Positions 23,637 through 32,150 of a stretch of DNA of 44,390 bases are shown here, piece after piece. Source of the DNA: Terriglobia bacterium. GTDB taxonomy: Bacteria > Acidobacteriota > Terriglobia > Terriglobales > Acidobacteriaceae. The DNA is taken from contig JAIQFF010000023.1 of NCBI GenBank assembly GCA_020073395.1, forward strand, positions 1 through 44,390, read 5' to 3'. Made by a program: the position numbers and the translations under genes. How positions within the stretch are numbered: the first letter of the stretch is position 1; each line of letters begins with the position of its first letter. Under the pieces are notes generated by a model. That model was given only the letters and a program-made list of their open reading frames with translations. It did no database searches and was not told where the DNA came from.

Positions 23637-26305
23637 ATGTCATCCGGCCGGGGAAGGGGCAGATTCTCTTCCCCACAGATCTTTTCGAGCCGGCCGACGG
23701 ACCAGGGCGCATTGAAATCGTAGAGAACACGGTAGGGCTGCTGCAGAAGTTCCAGCACCCTCGCGGACTGGGGATCAGTCCATCCCGGTAAGGAGTTTTT
23801 CGCTTCTTCCAACCTCACGCCGCTAAGTTTTAGCGTGATGAGGGATTGCACGTTGCCAGGGTGAAGCGAAAGCTGCTCGAGCCCACCCTTGAGAATTTGC
23901 TTTCGAGCCAGGAGAATCTTCCTCTCACCCACGTTTTGCAGAAGCTGCATATATTTCTCGAAGAGGACCCACTCATTCACGAGCAGCCCAATCTCTGACG
24001 GGCTAAAGCACTTCCAGAACGCTGCGGGATAGCGCGAACACAAGAACCGGCCCAACATAAACGCGCCCGCCTCATAGCCTGAGATATGTTCACAGGAGCA
24101 TTTGGCCAGGGCCCGCTTGAAGAACCTGATCTTACGGTCCTGGGTCAGCATCTCAAAAACATTGCTCTGGCCCAGGTGGTCGCCTATATCGCTCTTGAGG
24201 ACCTCTTCCATGTACGACGTTTCGCGTTCGTCAAACCAGCCGTTCACAAGCTTCCTCGACTCTTCGGACTCCCCTCGCAGGTCGAAATTCACCAGCCGGA
24301 TAACTTCGCTAAGTGTGGAGATCTGGTCGACTTCGAGACCCCGGGCCAATTGCTGGTAGTAGCGGTACGCGTAGGCGATGGATGCGAAAGTTCTCCTCTC
24401 CTCCTCGTCTATCTCGACCGGCTCTCCCCTCATGTAGCGCAGCAGCCGGCCAGGCATGAACTTTGCCTTTCCCAGGTAGATAGATCTTCGTTTCGACGAG
24501 ACCGTGATCCAATCTCCCTCCCTGATCTCTCTGCCGGACGAATTAACCAGTCCTCCACCCGGCCGCAGCGTTACCCCGTTCTTTTCGAGGCTCAGCAGAG
24601 CGGGTATGCCCAAGCTCTGGCAGATCGTAACCACATGCACGGCGGCCGAGGTCAGACTGAGGATGGCATCCATTTCACGCATCACCACAGAATCGGTTGG
24701 CACAAAGGTACTCTTACAAAGACACACTTTGTCCCCTTCGCTCTTGGCTCTCAGCGCGGCATCCCCAGTAAAATACACGCGGGCTGACACCGCGGACCTG
24801 GGCAGAACCGCTACGCCCGAGCAGAAATGGCCGAGGAGATCGAAATCCTCCTGTGCGATAGTGTCGCTGGTGAGCTGCTTGATGTGGTAGGGCCGGATGA
24901 GTTCGATCACCCGCTGCCGTGACACCGTTCCCGACTTGTGCATGTCCACAACGGAGATGATGGCTGCTCGCCCCGCCATTCCCGTCTGATTCAGTTGCAG
25001 GAGCGCGAACGACTGATATCTGGCTGTCGCTTCCACCGCAAACTCGATCGTGACCGGGGATTCAAACTCTCTTTCAAGGTCTCCAAGGTGTGGAACGAAA
25101 TGATAAACGGCAGGAAAGTCGCTCAGAATAGCCTCTCGATCCTCGAAAGAGGTCGAGCGGATTTCTGCAGTTCCAGTCATCATTTCTTCGCCAAAAATAT
25201 CATGGGCCGTTTGGAGTTCCATACCCAATCCCGTCTGGGTATGGCGGCTGGAGATGACTCCGGCGTAGGCATTTTCATGCCGGACTGTGCAAATCATTTT
25301 CTGCATGATGAGGCTGGGATAATGTTCCGCTCCCCTGCAGAGCGTCAGTACGAGGTCCTTGTTCTCTTCAAAGTGCTTGTAGGCCTGTCGCGCGAAGAAG
25401 GTGGCCTGAAAGAGGGGATCCTCAAGGAGCCTTCTGTCAGTCTTACGAATGATCTGGGATAGCTGCTCCATTAAGCCCACCATCTCCTCAGGAGCGAGAT
25501 CAGACTTGACCGCACCAACAATCGCAGCGTACTCGTCACGGTGGAGAGAACGACAGAGGTTCCGCAGGTTATTCAGGAACATTTTGTGCGCGGCAACCGA
25601 GCCATACATCTTCTGTAAACATGGCAACGTGCTTTCGGTCACGCCGACGTTGAGATAAGTGTCCATGACCCCGGGAATGTAGTGAGCCGTCGCGCAGCGA
25701 ATTGCGAAGACCAGAGGGCTCTTGCAGTCTCCCAGGCCCTGCATGGTGAGGATCTCGAGTTGCTTGATGGCTTCCGAGACGTGCTCTTCCAGGCGTTGGA
25801 CGCGATCGGCATAAGCACAAGAGGTAAGCACGACAAAGTCCGGCACGGGGTAGCCTAGTTGGCTCAGTTTCAGGAGTATGAATCCCTTTTGGCTGATCTC
25901 TTGCTCTGAGTGGGGCTGATCGCTTGTGGAAGGAACGACAAAACTGCTTTCAGTTGGCTGAGGCTGCTCCAATCCTCGAAACGAATGTTCCGCCGCCAGA
26001 GCAAAATCCTTCACCGCTTTGGGGTCCCCTCGACGGGCATTCAGAATCAGAGAAAGGTATCCTTTCGCCTTCTCAATGTCATCGTCACAGAGGAAGGGAA
26101 TATCAATTTCGTTGACCACGATGCTGCTTGTAGAGCCGCCGTCGAGTTTGAACTCCACCACGGGCGGAGAATATCCAGGGCCGCTCGAGACGGGGTTTTC
26201 TTCCTTCGATGAATGCGGGTCTCTCCTGGACAGCAGGCTGTGCTGGTTAACGTAGTTGCCTCGAATCCTGAAGTCCCGGATCTCCGTCCCTGTGATGCAT
26301 TCCAT
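23633..26305 (-). CDS. Pyruvate phosphate dikinase-like protein lacking the PEP/pyruvate barrel
   Basis: An 890-residue protein. Residues 1-135 are not recognised. Residues 141-162 (GFILLKLSQLGYPVPDF) and 199-220 (VFAIRCATAHYIPGVMDTYL, Arg203) match the ATP-grasp nucleotide-binding domain of PPDK. VTIEFAVE and SVVDMHKSGTVSRQRVIELI match its end. Residues about 500-611 are the swivelling phosphohistidine domain, with His557 in SAAVHVVTICQSLGIP and EGDWITV before YLGK. The usual GGMTSHA signature is changed and one residue shorter. From 612 to the end no PEP/pyruvate TIM barrel can be seen; the 280 residues there are unrecognised. It could autophosphorylate its His but must use another acceptor or a partner. 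Its stop overlaps the stop of the enolase fusion gene. The start is the only reasonable ATG, with a weak AGGA upstream. Confidence 0.78.
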   Translation of the reverse strand: MECITGTEIRDFRIRGNYVNQHSLLSRRDPHSSKEENPVSSGPGYSPPVVEFKLDGGSTSSIVVNEIDIPFLCDDDIEKAKGYLSLILNARRGDPKAVKDFALAAEHSFRGLEQPQPTESSFVVPSTSDQPHSEQEISQKGFILLKLSQLGYPVPDFVVLTSCAYADRVQRLEEHVSEAIKQLEILTMQGLGDCKSPLVFAIRCATAHYIPGVMDTYLNVGVTESTLPCLQKMYGSVAAHKMFLNNLRNLCRSLHRDEYAAIVGAVKSDLAPEEMVGLMEQLSQIIRKTDRRLLEDPLFQATFFARQAYKHFEENKDLVLTLCRGAEHYPSLIMQKMICTVRHENAYAGVISSRHTQTGLGMELQTAHDIFGEEMMTGTAEIRSTSFEDREAILSDFPAVYHFVPHLGDLEREFESPVTIEFAVEATARYQSFALLQLNQTGMAGRAAIISVVDMHKSGTVSRQRVIELIRPYHIKQLTSDTIAQEDFDLLGHFCSGVAVLPRSAVSARVYFTGDAALRAKSEGDKVCLCKSTFVPTDSVVMREMDAILSLTSAAVHVVTICQSLGIPALLSLEKNGVTLRPGGGLVNSSGREIREGDWITVSSKRRSIYLGKAKFMPGRLLRYMRGEPVEIDEEERRTFASIAYAYRYYQQLARGLEVDQISTLSEVIRLVNFDLRGESEESRKLVNGWFDERETSYMEEVLKSDIGDHLGQSNVFEMLTQDRKIRFFKRALAKCSCEHISGYEAGAFMLGRFLCSRYPAAFWKCFSPSEIGLLVNEWVLFEKYMQLLQNVGERKILLARKQILKGGLEQLSLHPGNVQSLITLKLSGVRLEEAKNSLPGWTDPQSARVLELLQQPYRVLYDFNAPWSVGRLEKICGEENLPLPRPDDI

Positions 26306-26607
26306 GGCAGGTCATCCTAACCGAGAAACCGCTTCAATATTCTTCTGATAAACACGATGTAATCGGGTCCCATCGCTGGGTCAAATATAGTCTTCCTGGT
26401 CGTGGGCACGCTATGCGAGAGACCCAAAAGCAGCGCTATTTGAGACTAGCTATGCGGCCCGCTGGCTATAGATCGGAGTCCGAGACGGTGACCAGGATCA
26501 CTGCATTCATGTCGGCCCAATGTTATAAAGCACCTGTACAACATTCCTTCTTCTGATTCCGTAATGCACGGGGAGGAATTGTTCAATCTTGGGCTCAGGA
26601 GGTTCTT
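26306..26607. other. Divergent control region between the PPDK-like gene and a small membrane protein gene
   Basis: It contains a CRP/FNR-type site and a promoter facing the plus-strand gene, described separately. I see no clear promoter for the PPDK-like gene and no small gene. Confidence 0.45.
26488..26529 (+). promoter_or_regulatory. CRP/FNR-type site with class II promoter
   Basis: GTGAC-CAGG-ATCAC (26488-26501) is a GTGA-N6-TCAC palindrome. A -10 TATAAA begins at 26524, 29.5 bp from its centre, which puts the site at about -41.5. This is the class II activation position for CRP/FNR proteins. The gene start at 26608 follows with AGGAGG. Confidence 0.7.
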
Positions 26608-27024
26608 ATGAGCACCGCAAGGGTCATTCCCTTCACTAGCGATTCCGTAGAAAACATACCTGTAGTAGAACGATACCGGGAGGCCTATCAGACCGCGGAA
26701 GAGGTGACCGGCTTTGCCGAAACCGTGAAGCTGTGCGGCATTTTTTTGGCCGGACTCATTTTCGTTGCCGCTGTCGTGGTTTATCAATCGATTCCCGCGG
26801 AGCGTTCCGGGTTCCCGGTAACGTCGGCGTGGCTGATTGCTGGCGCGGTCCTGGTGATCCTGGCTTCTCACCTCTGGAGCATGGTGTTTCGGATTCAAGC
26901 CTGGATGCTCGAAGTCGCCATCGATTCGGCCGTTAATTCCTCGCCCTTGCTCTCAAATGCCCAGCGCGCCAGAGTAAAATCGTGGCCGAATGGTGCGGCG
27001 CACGAAGAAGAGAGCGCGGCATAG
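26608..27024 (+). CDS. Small membrane protein, two transmembrane helices, unknown function
   Basis: A 138-residue protein. A hydrophilic N-terminal region (to about residue 45) is followed by two hydrophobic segments (about LCGIFLAGLIFVAAVVVY and WLIAGAVLVILASHLW), joined by a short loop, and a charged tail. I recognise no family. The start is strongly supported by AGGAGG 7 bases upstream and a promoter with a CRP/FNR-type site at -41.5. It is the first plus-strand gene of the stress/envelope cluster. Confidence 0.75.
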   Translation: MSTARVIPFTSDSVENIPVVERYREAYQTAEEVTGFAETVKLCGIFLAGLIFVAAVVVYQSIPAERSGFPVTSAWLIAGAVLVILASHLWSMVFRIQAWMLEVAIDSAVNSSPLLSNAQRARVKSWPNGAAHEEESAA

Positions 27025-27069
27025 GATATCGGCCGTTGGAGCTGAATAAGAAGCGCGCACTGCGCGATC

Positions 27070-28047
27070 ATGCCTCTGCCCGAGGGGAGATCCGTGCTTG
27101 GAAGGATTGGCACCGGTTGGGAGAACCAACCATGCGTACCTCAGTTCGAAACGGTGACAGATCGATGTGGCAGACGCACTCTCGAAGCGCTTGCGGTGAG
27201 CTCTCACCACAAAACTTTATCTGCATTTCGAACTCTTACGATCGTTTTCCTACTCGGGCAGCAGTTCCTCCTCTCACAAGTCAGCGCTTCCATTGGTGAC
27301 GATCTGACTGGCCCACAAGCGAAGCCAGTTGACACTTCTCCTTGCATTCAGCCCGCTCCACTTGTTTCGGCAGGGGACTACCAAGGCCCGTTGAAGAAGA
27401 TAGTTGTGTATTTCGCGCGCAAGCCAGAAATCAAGACGGTACATGCACATCCTCGTCGCGGCCTGACTCTGTGCGCGTTAGATGCCTCCGAGAAGTTCCA
27501 CCTGTTTACCCAGGACAGCATCGAGCCAGTCACTTTCATAGGAGCGGCTTTTGACTCTGGTGTGGCACAGGCAGAAGATAACGATCCCAGCTTCGGGCAG
27601 GGGGCTGCTGGCTATGCTAAGCGATACGGCGCAGCTCTCGCGGATTCGGTGTCTCGCGACTTCTTCCATACCTACCTGTTTCCGGTTGTTTTTAGGCAGG
27701 ATCCTCGCTACTACAGGAAGCTTGAAGGCAACGCTGCTGGCCGTTTCGGCCATGCTCTCTTGCACGTTCTTGTAGCAGAAAGTGACTCAGGCGGGAAGAT
27801 GCCCAATTTCTCCGAATGGCTGGGCACAACCTCCTCCGTGGTCCTGAGCAATACTTATCATCCCGGGAATAGTCGGGGCGCAGGGCCCGTATCCCGGCGA
27901 GTTGGGGTCAGCATCGCCTGGGACATGGGATTTGACGTGCTGCGGGAGTTCTGGCCCGAAATCGTACACAAGCTAAGACTTCCTTTCATCCAGCGCGATC
28001 ACGCGCCTGTTCAGATGAACCATGCCGCATCAGAAACGCGACGATGA
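27070..28047 (+). CDS. Secreted conserved hypothetical protein
   Basis: The frame is open from an ATG at 27070, but the first 42 residues look unlike a protein start. A hydrophobic signal-like segment (LSAFRTLTIVFLLGQQFLLSQVSA) lies behind a GTG at 27196, which is a better though unsupported start. The mature part holds FGQGAAGYAKRYGAALAD, DFFHTYLFPVVFRQDPRYYR and a glycine-rich region. I recall this pattern from uncharacterised secreted proteins of Acidobacteriota, but I know no function. It lies 45 bp behind the small membrane protein gene and may be co-transcribed. Confidence 0.6.
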   Translation: MPLPEGRSVLGRIGTGWENQPCVPQFETVTDRCGRRTLEALAVSSHHKTLSAFRTLTIVFLLGQQFLLSQVSASIGDDLTGPQAKPVDTSPCIQPAPLVSAGDYQGPLKKIVVYFARKPEIKTVHAHPRRGLTLCALDASEKFHLFTQDSIEPVTFIGAAFDSGVAQAEDNDPSFGQGAAGYAKRYGAALADSVSRDFFHTYLFPVVFRQDPRYYRKLEGNAAGRFGHALLHVLVAESDSGGKMPNFSEWLGTTSSVVLSNTYHPGNSRGAGPVSRRVGVSIAWDMGFDVLREFWPEIVHKLRLPFIQRDHAPVQMNHAASETRR

Positions 28048-28140
28048 TAGTTGAAAGGATCGAAGACCGGAGCTCAGCCCACGGGAGAAAGGCAGCCTTT
28101 CAGCGTGAGCACATGCACTTTCTATCGATTGCAGCTGAGA

Positions 28141-28839
28141 TCACCGCCAGCGGGATCCAGCCGGCACTTGTGCGTGCATATGCTCCACGAACCAGTCGCC
28201 GGCGACTGCTCCCACTTGCTCTAGAGCTCCAGGCTCTTCGAACAGATGCGTTGCGCCGGGGACAACATGTAATCGGTTGATACAGTGCATGCGTCTTGCA
28301 GCTCGCAGGTTCAGGTCGAGCACGGTATGATCTTTGCTGCCGACAATAAGCAGAGTTGGAGCTTCTACCTGCTCAAGCGCACTCCCTGCCAAATCGGGAC
28401 GTCCGCCGCGAGACACTACTGCCGCGATTTGACCTTCCAAAGTGGCTGCGGTGATGAGCGCGGCCGCGGCTCCGGTACTTGCCCCAAAGAGACCAATCGG
28501 CAGTCCTTGCAAGTCTGCCTGGTTCATAGCCCATCGCACCGCCAAAATAGAACGCTCGGCGAGCAGCGGAATATCAAAACGAAACTGCATTGTCTGCTCG
28601 TCAATGTCCTGTTCTTCTTTGGTCAAAAGGTCGAGCAACAAAATACCAAAACGATATTGGTTTAGCTGTTCGGCAACATATCTGTTTCTGCTACTGAATC
28701 GGCTGCTGCCACTTCCGTGAACGAACAGAATCAATCCCTGGACTTCGTAGGGAAGTTGAAGATCTCCATAAATTGCCGAACCATCCAGCGGAACCTGGAT
28801 GGGCAAGAGAACGTTGCGTCGAATCGTTGTGTTTTTCAT
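28141..28839 (-). CDS. Alpha/beta hydrolase, dienelactone hydrolase-like
   Basis: A 232-residue cytoplasmic alpha/beta hydrolase. It has the oxyanion-hole strand LFVHGSGSS (residues 38-46), the nucleophile elbow GASTG with Ser121, Asp170 in VGSKDH and His198 in PGATHLFEE, so the triad is complete. This subtype is known both alone and fused behind phosphoribosyltransferases like the one at 38.2 kb in this window. The physiological substrate is unknown. The start has AGGTG upstream. It is downstream of the small gene at 28963-29166 on the same strand with a 123-bp gap, and converges with the secreted protein gene. Confidence 0.82.
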   Translation of the reverse strand: MKNTTIRRNVLLPIQVPLDGSAIYGDLQLPYEVQGLILFVHGSGSSRFSSRNRYVAEQLNQYRFGILLLDLLTKEEQDIDEQTMQFRFDIPLLAERSILAVRWAMNQADLQGLPIGLFGASTGAAAALITAATLEGQIAAVVSRGGRPDLAGSALEQVEAPTLLIVGSKDHTVLDLNLRAARRMHCINRLHVVPGATHLFEEPGALEQVGAVAGDWFVEHMHAQVPAGSRWR

Positions 28840-28962
28840 GACTACACCTGAGTGCTCTTCCGAATCTCTCGAAATAAGTGATCTCAGCCGAGGCTGGCCT
28901 GGACAGACCTCGAGAGTTCCCGAGGTCGGGTCAGCGAAGCGACCGACGCCAATCCGGCCGAG

Positions 28963-29166
28963 CTACAGCATCCCACCTGTCTTTGCCGTCAGGATGTTCA
29001 AAGCCATCTCCAGCTTTGTGATGGCTTCCTGCAGTTCGGGACAGTCCTCGAACCGTCCAAGCTTCTTGCGCAATTCCGTCAACAAGTGGCGAGCGCCCGC
29101 GACGTGTCTTGCCGCTTCAGTGGGGCGTACTTCTTCTTCATAAATGCTTACCGGGATGCTTTTCAC
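28963..29166 (-). CDS. Small hypothetical protein, 67 residues
   Basis: A short, charged, mostly helical protein (EEEVRPTEAARHVAGARHLL, then ELRKKLGRFEDCPELQ and EAITKLEMALNIL). No family is recognised. The ATG has GAGGTG at good spacing. A CRP/FNR-type site lies upstream with a -10-like TAACAT at the class II distance on the minus strand, which supports that it is expressed. It may lead an operon with the hydrolase gene. Confidence 0.6.
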   Translation of the reverse strand: MKSIPVSIYEEEVRPTEAARHVAGARHLLTELRKKLGRFEDCPELQEAITKLEMALNILTAKTGGML

Positions 29167-29205
29167 CTCACACCTCCACAGTATCGTCGCGCTTTCCTTC
29201 TGTGA

Positions 29206-29261
29206 ATGTTATTGCCGCCTGCAGTCTGCGAGCGGTGACCTGAATCACGGACTGTAGTGAT
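29206..29261 (-). promoter_or_regulatory. CRP/FNR-type site with third half-site
   Basis: GTGAC-CTGA-ATCAC (29235-29248) is followed after 8 bp by GTGAT (29257-29261). On the minus strand a -10-like TAACAT lies at 29211-29206, 30.5 bp from the centre, in the class II position for the 67-residue protein gene. The site may also act on the divergent L,D-transpeptidase gene. Confidence 0.55.
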
Positions 29262-29318
29262 CTCAAGTCCGGCCAGATTGTAGGCGATCGCTGATGATCT
29301 CACCTCGTATTTCCATCA

Positions 29319-29345
29319 GTGATTACGATCACCGACCCGTGTAAC
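29319..29345 (+). promoter_or_regulatory. CRP/FNR-type site upstream of the L,D-transpeptidase gene
   Basis: GTGAT-TACG-ATCAC (29319-29332) is a perfect 5-bp palindrome, with a GTAAC half-site one base off GTGAC at 29341-29345, again 8 bp downstream. It lies about 110 bp before the transpeptidase start. A TAATTT at 29373-29378 would put the site near -60, a class I position. Confidence 0.55.
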
Positions 29346-29442
29346 CTACTCCATAGGAGGAGCAGCGAGATCTAATTTAGCTTTTAAACCGATCGAACGT
29401 AGGCGCACGTTACATAAGGAATGAAGCGCCAGCGGGCAGGAG

Positions 29443-31218
29443 GTGTTTTTGCCGTCGCGAACAGACCGGAATGGAGCGAGCTTTCGTGATCTCCGATTTG
29501 TTTGCTTTGCCCTGCTGCTGATGTTCCTGCCGACAGTCTGCGTGAAAAATGCAATGGCGGAGGCAGACGGCAGATTTGGCGCCGTTGCTTCTCCTGTCAA
29601 GCTGGCCTTTCGACCGCAACAACTTACCGAAATAGGCACAACCCAGTTGCATGGGATCATTGATGCCGCAGAACTTGCCGACCTTCGCTGGCCGAAGTTT
29701 GTGAAGTATCGAACCGAGGTCAGGGACTTCTATGATGCTTGCGACGGAGCCTTACCCTGGATGCGGGAGCTTAGACCGACTCCCCAGGCGCTCGCAATCA
29801 TCCAACTTCTGAGAACTGCTGATCGAGAGGGGTTGAACCCCGAAGACTATGACGGCCCCCGCTGGGATGGCCGTATCAGGGCTGTGGAGCAATCCAACCC
29901 GGTGCCGGAATCGGACTTGGTCCGATTCGACATGGCTCTCACGGTTTCGGCCATGCGGTATATCTCTGACCTGCATTTGGGACGAGTGAACCCTCGTCTC
30001 TTTCACTTCGAACTGGACTTCGATCTCACCAACCTCGACCTGTCTGAATTCCTGCGGCAAAGACTGATTGGCGCTTCAGATGAGGACATCGCTGCCGCTA
30101 TCGGAGCAGTGGAACCGCCATTCCCAACCTACCACCGAATCCTCAACGCACTTAGAACGTATCTCGAACTCGCCCGACGCGATGACGGCGAACTTCTTCC
30201 GGTTCCGCGTAAGGCGATCAGACCGGGTGATTCTTCTTACACCGGACTGCTGCAATTGAGAAAACGTTTGGTCCTCTTGGGAGACCTTCCAGAAAAGGAA
30301 AAAGATATCGTTTCACCTATCTACCAGGGTGCTCTGGTCACGGCGGTGAAGCGTTTCCAGCAGCGGCACGGTCTGGAGCCGAATGGTCTGATCGATGTGG
30401 AGACACTCAACGATCTCAACACGCCACTCAGTCGCCGGGTTGCTCAACTCCAACTTACACTGGAACGACTGCGCTGGTTGCCGCATCAGTTTCACCCGTC
30501 GCCCATCGTCGTCAACATCCCTGAATTTCGTCTTCGCGCGATTGACGAACAGTATCACTGGGTCCTCTTCATGAAAGTCGTGGTGGGTCGAGCTTACGGG
30601 CACCAGACGCCGGTCTTTGCCTCCAACATCAAGTCAGTGATCTTCCGGCCTAATTGGAATGTGCCGCTATCGATTGTGCGTGCGGAATTGTTGCCTCACA
30701 TGGAAAGAGATGCTGCCTATCTCACAAAGAACTCCTATGAAATTGTGGACAGTTCAGAAACCGTCGTAAGTCCGGTTGTGCTCACTGAACCCATCAAACG
30801 CCAGCTCCGTTCCGGCACTCTAGGCATTCGACAAACTCCTGGTCCGAACAATGCCTTGGGATTGCTGAAGTTCGACTTCCCCAATCGGCATGACGTCTAT
30901 CTGCATGGCACGCCTGCCAGGCAACTGTTTTCAAGATCTAGACGTGATTTCAGCCACGGCTGCATCCGCGTGGAAGATCCGGTCGCTCTGGCAGCGTGGC
31001 TTCTCCGCGATAAGCGGGAGTGGACTGCGGAGCACATCCGCGCCGCGACACTCGCGCAGAAAACCTTCCGGGTGGATCTCGAACTACCGGTTCCCGTGCT
31101 GATTGTGTACGGCACGGCAGTGGTGATGGAGGATGGTGAGGTTCACTTCTTCCGTGATATCTACGGCCAGGACGCGGCTCTGGAGCAGGCCCTCGTCAGC
31201 CACTCCTACCCCGAGTAG
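29443..31218 (+). CDS. Murein L,D-transpeptidase, YcbB/LdtD-like
   Basis: About 591 residues from the GTG at 29443; the start is uncertain because the GGAGG is too close, and an in-frame ATG at 29521 exists. A hydrophobic signal (FVCFALLLMFLPTVCV) is followed by the LdtD-type scaffold domain (residues about 60-280). Next is a peptidoglycan-binding repeat (AVKRFQQRHGLEPNGLID, about 285-330) and a YkuD catalytic domain with His488 (LHGTP) and Cys507 in SHGCIRVEDP. The enzyme makes 3-3 cross-links in peptidoglycan in the periplasm. It converges with a MepK-like endopeptidase gene, the same functional pairing as the neighbouring ycbB and ycbK of enterobacteria. Two CRP/FNR-type sites lie upstream. 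Confidence 0.9.
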   Translation: MFLPSRTDRNGASFRDLRFVCFALLLMFLPTVCVKNAMAEADGRFGAVASPVKLAFRPQQLTEIGTTQLHGIIDAAELADLRWPKFVKYRTEVRDFYDACDGALPWMRELRPTPQALAIIQLLRTADREGLNPEDYDGPRWDGRIRAVEQSNPVPESDLVRFDMALTVSAMRYISDLHLGRVNPRLFHFELDFDLTNLDLSEFLRQRLIGASDEDIAAAIGAVEPPFPTYHRILNALRTYLELARRDDGELLPVPRKAIRPGDSSYTGLLQLRKRLVLLGDLPEKEKDIVSPIYQGALVTAVKRFQQRHGLEPNGLIDVETLNDLNTPLSRRVAQLQLTLERLRWLPHQFHPSPIVVNIPEFRLRAIDEQYHWVLFMKVVVGRAYGHQTPVFASNIKSVIFRPNWNVPLSIVRAELLPHMERDAAYLTKNSYEIVDSSETVVSPVVLTEPIKRQLRSGTLGIRQTPGPNNALGLLKFDFPNRHDVYLHGTPARQLFSRSRRDFSHGCIRVEDPVALAAWLLRDKREWTAEHIRAATLAQKTFRVDLELPVPVLIVYGTAVVMEDGEVHFFRDIYGQDAALEQALVSHSYPE

Positions 31219-31247
31219 CAGACCGAATCAAGCCAATTGACCTGCCG

Positions 31248-31799
31248 CTACCAGCGTCGAACCCGCCCGACATCCACGTGAACAAATCCCGATCTTGGAT
31301 AGTAGCCAACTCCTCCGCGGTGAAGGCTAAGAGCAAGATCGCGCAGCTTCGATACGGGTACACCGGGAATACGAATGTCAATAGCCTCTCCTTGCATATG
31401 CAGGCTGTGAGAGGCTACGCCGGACGAAGTTTGTCGCAGAAACTCATTGCTCCAAGGACTACGATATCCGCAAACGATGTCAATTTCAGACTCCGGACGT
31501 CCTGCCGATCCGGTCAGATCATGGAGCAAGTCGAACAGACGGGGGTCAAGTCTATAAATCGTTCCCGTGCGATGATCGCGAAGAAATCGATCGAGGCGAT
31601 CAATTGCATCTGGGAAGTAAGTGTCACCCCGCCGGTAAACCAGGTCAATTTGCTCGTTCGTGTGGGTATGGTAGAGCCGCAGCCGGTATTCACGCTGCGG
31701 ACTTGCGTTAGCCGCTCCGGTTCTGGCGGGCAGGCACAATATCCCAATCAGCAAGACTATTGTGCAAGAAGCGTACGATGGATACGGGTTTGTAGCCAT
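31248..31799 (-). CDS. MepK/YcbK-like murein endopeptidase (DUF882, peptidase M15 family)
   Basis: A 183-residue protein with a hydrophobic signal (TIVLLIGILCLPART). The mature part is the compact M15-type fold of YcbK/MepK: VCGYRSPWSNEFLR, SLHMQGEAIDIRIPG with His134 and Asp141, and GFVHVDVG with His174, the expected zinc ligands. E. coli MepK cleaves 3-3 cross-links made by L,D-transpeptidases, so this gene and the convergent transpeptidase probably act on the same bonds. The ribosome binding site is weak. A CRP/FNR-type site lies in the upstream divergent region. Confidence 0.87.
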   Translation of the reverse strand: MATNPYPSYASCTIVLLIGILCLPARTGAANASPQREYRLRLYHTHTNEQIDLVYRRGDTYFPDAIDRLDRFLRDHRTGTIYRLDPRLFDLLHDLTGSAGRPESEIDIVCGYRSPWSNEFLRQTSSGVASHSLHMQGEAIDIRIPGVPVSKLRDLALSLHRGGVGYYPRSGFVHVDVGRVRRW

Positions 31800-32150
31800 G
31801 CTCCGCTATTGTCACAGGAAAGCGGGGTTTCGGAAAGGCCTCTTCGTCGGCGATCCAGGCAACCACCAGCGGTAAGGGGAATCTCCCGGCCGTGCCGCTT
31901 CATGTTGTATGGCGCCAGCTCCGACGGCGACATCTTGTCATTAACACAACTGAACCGAGCGTCGGCACGCATGCAGCGAGATGTGCGCCTCTTGCTGTGT
32001 GATCGGGATCACTTCTGTGCGTGACTCTCACCACTGTTGGTCAACCGACATAACAGTAGTATTCTTGCTGGGTGGAGCCAAGGAAAATGGATATGAAATC
32101 AGGGCCCACGGAGGGAACGAGTTAGATAAGCACGAGGAGGCATTGGGCAC
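31800..32150. other. Divergent region between the MepK-like and CFA-synthase-like genes
   Basis: 351 bp without a convincing gene. It holds one CRP/FNR-type site (31999-32025) and a possible -10 TAGTAT at 32057-32062 toward the plus-strand gene. AGGAGG just before 32151 is the ribosome binding site of the next gene. Confidence 0.5.
31999..32025. promoter_or_regulatory. CRP/FNR-type site with third half-site
   Basis: GTGAT-CGGG-ATCAC (31999-32012) is a perfect 5-bp palindrome, followed after 8 bp by GTGAC (32021-32025). It is about 62 bp from the start expected from TAGTAT (32057-32062), a class I position for the cyclopropane-synthase-like gene. Confidence 0.6.
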
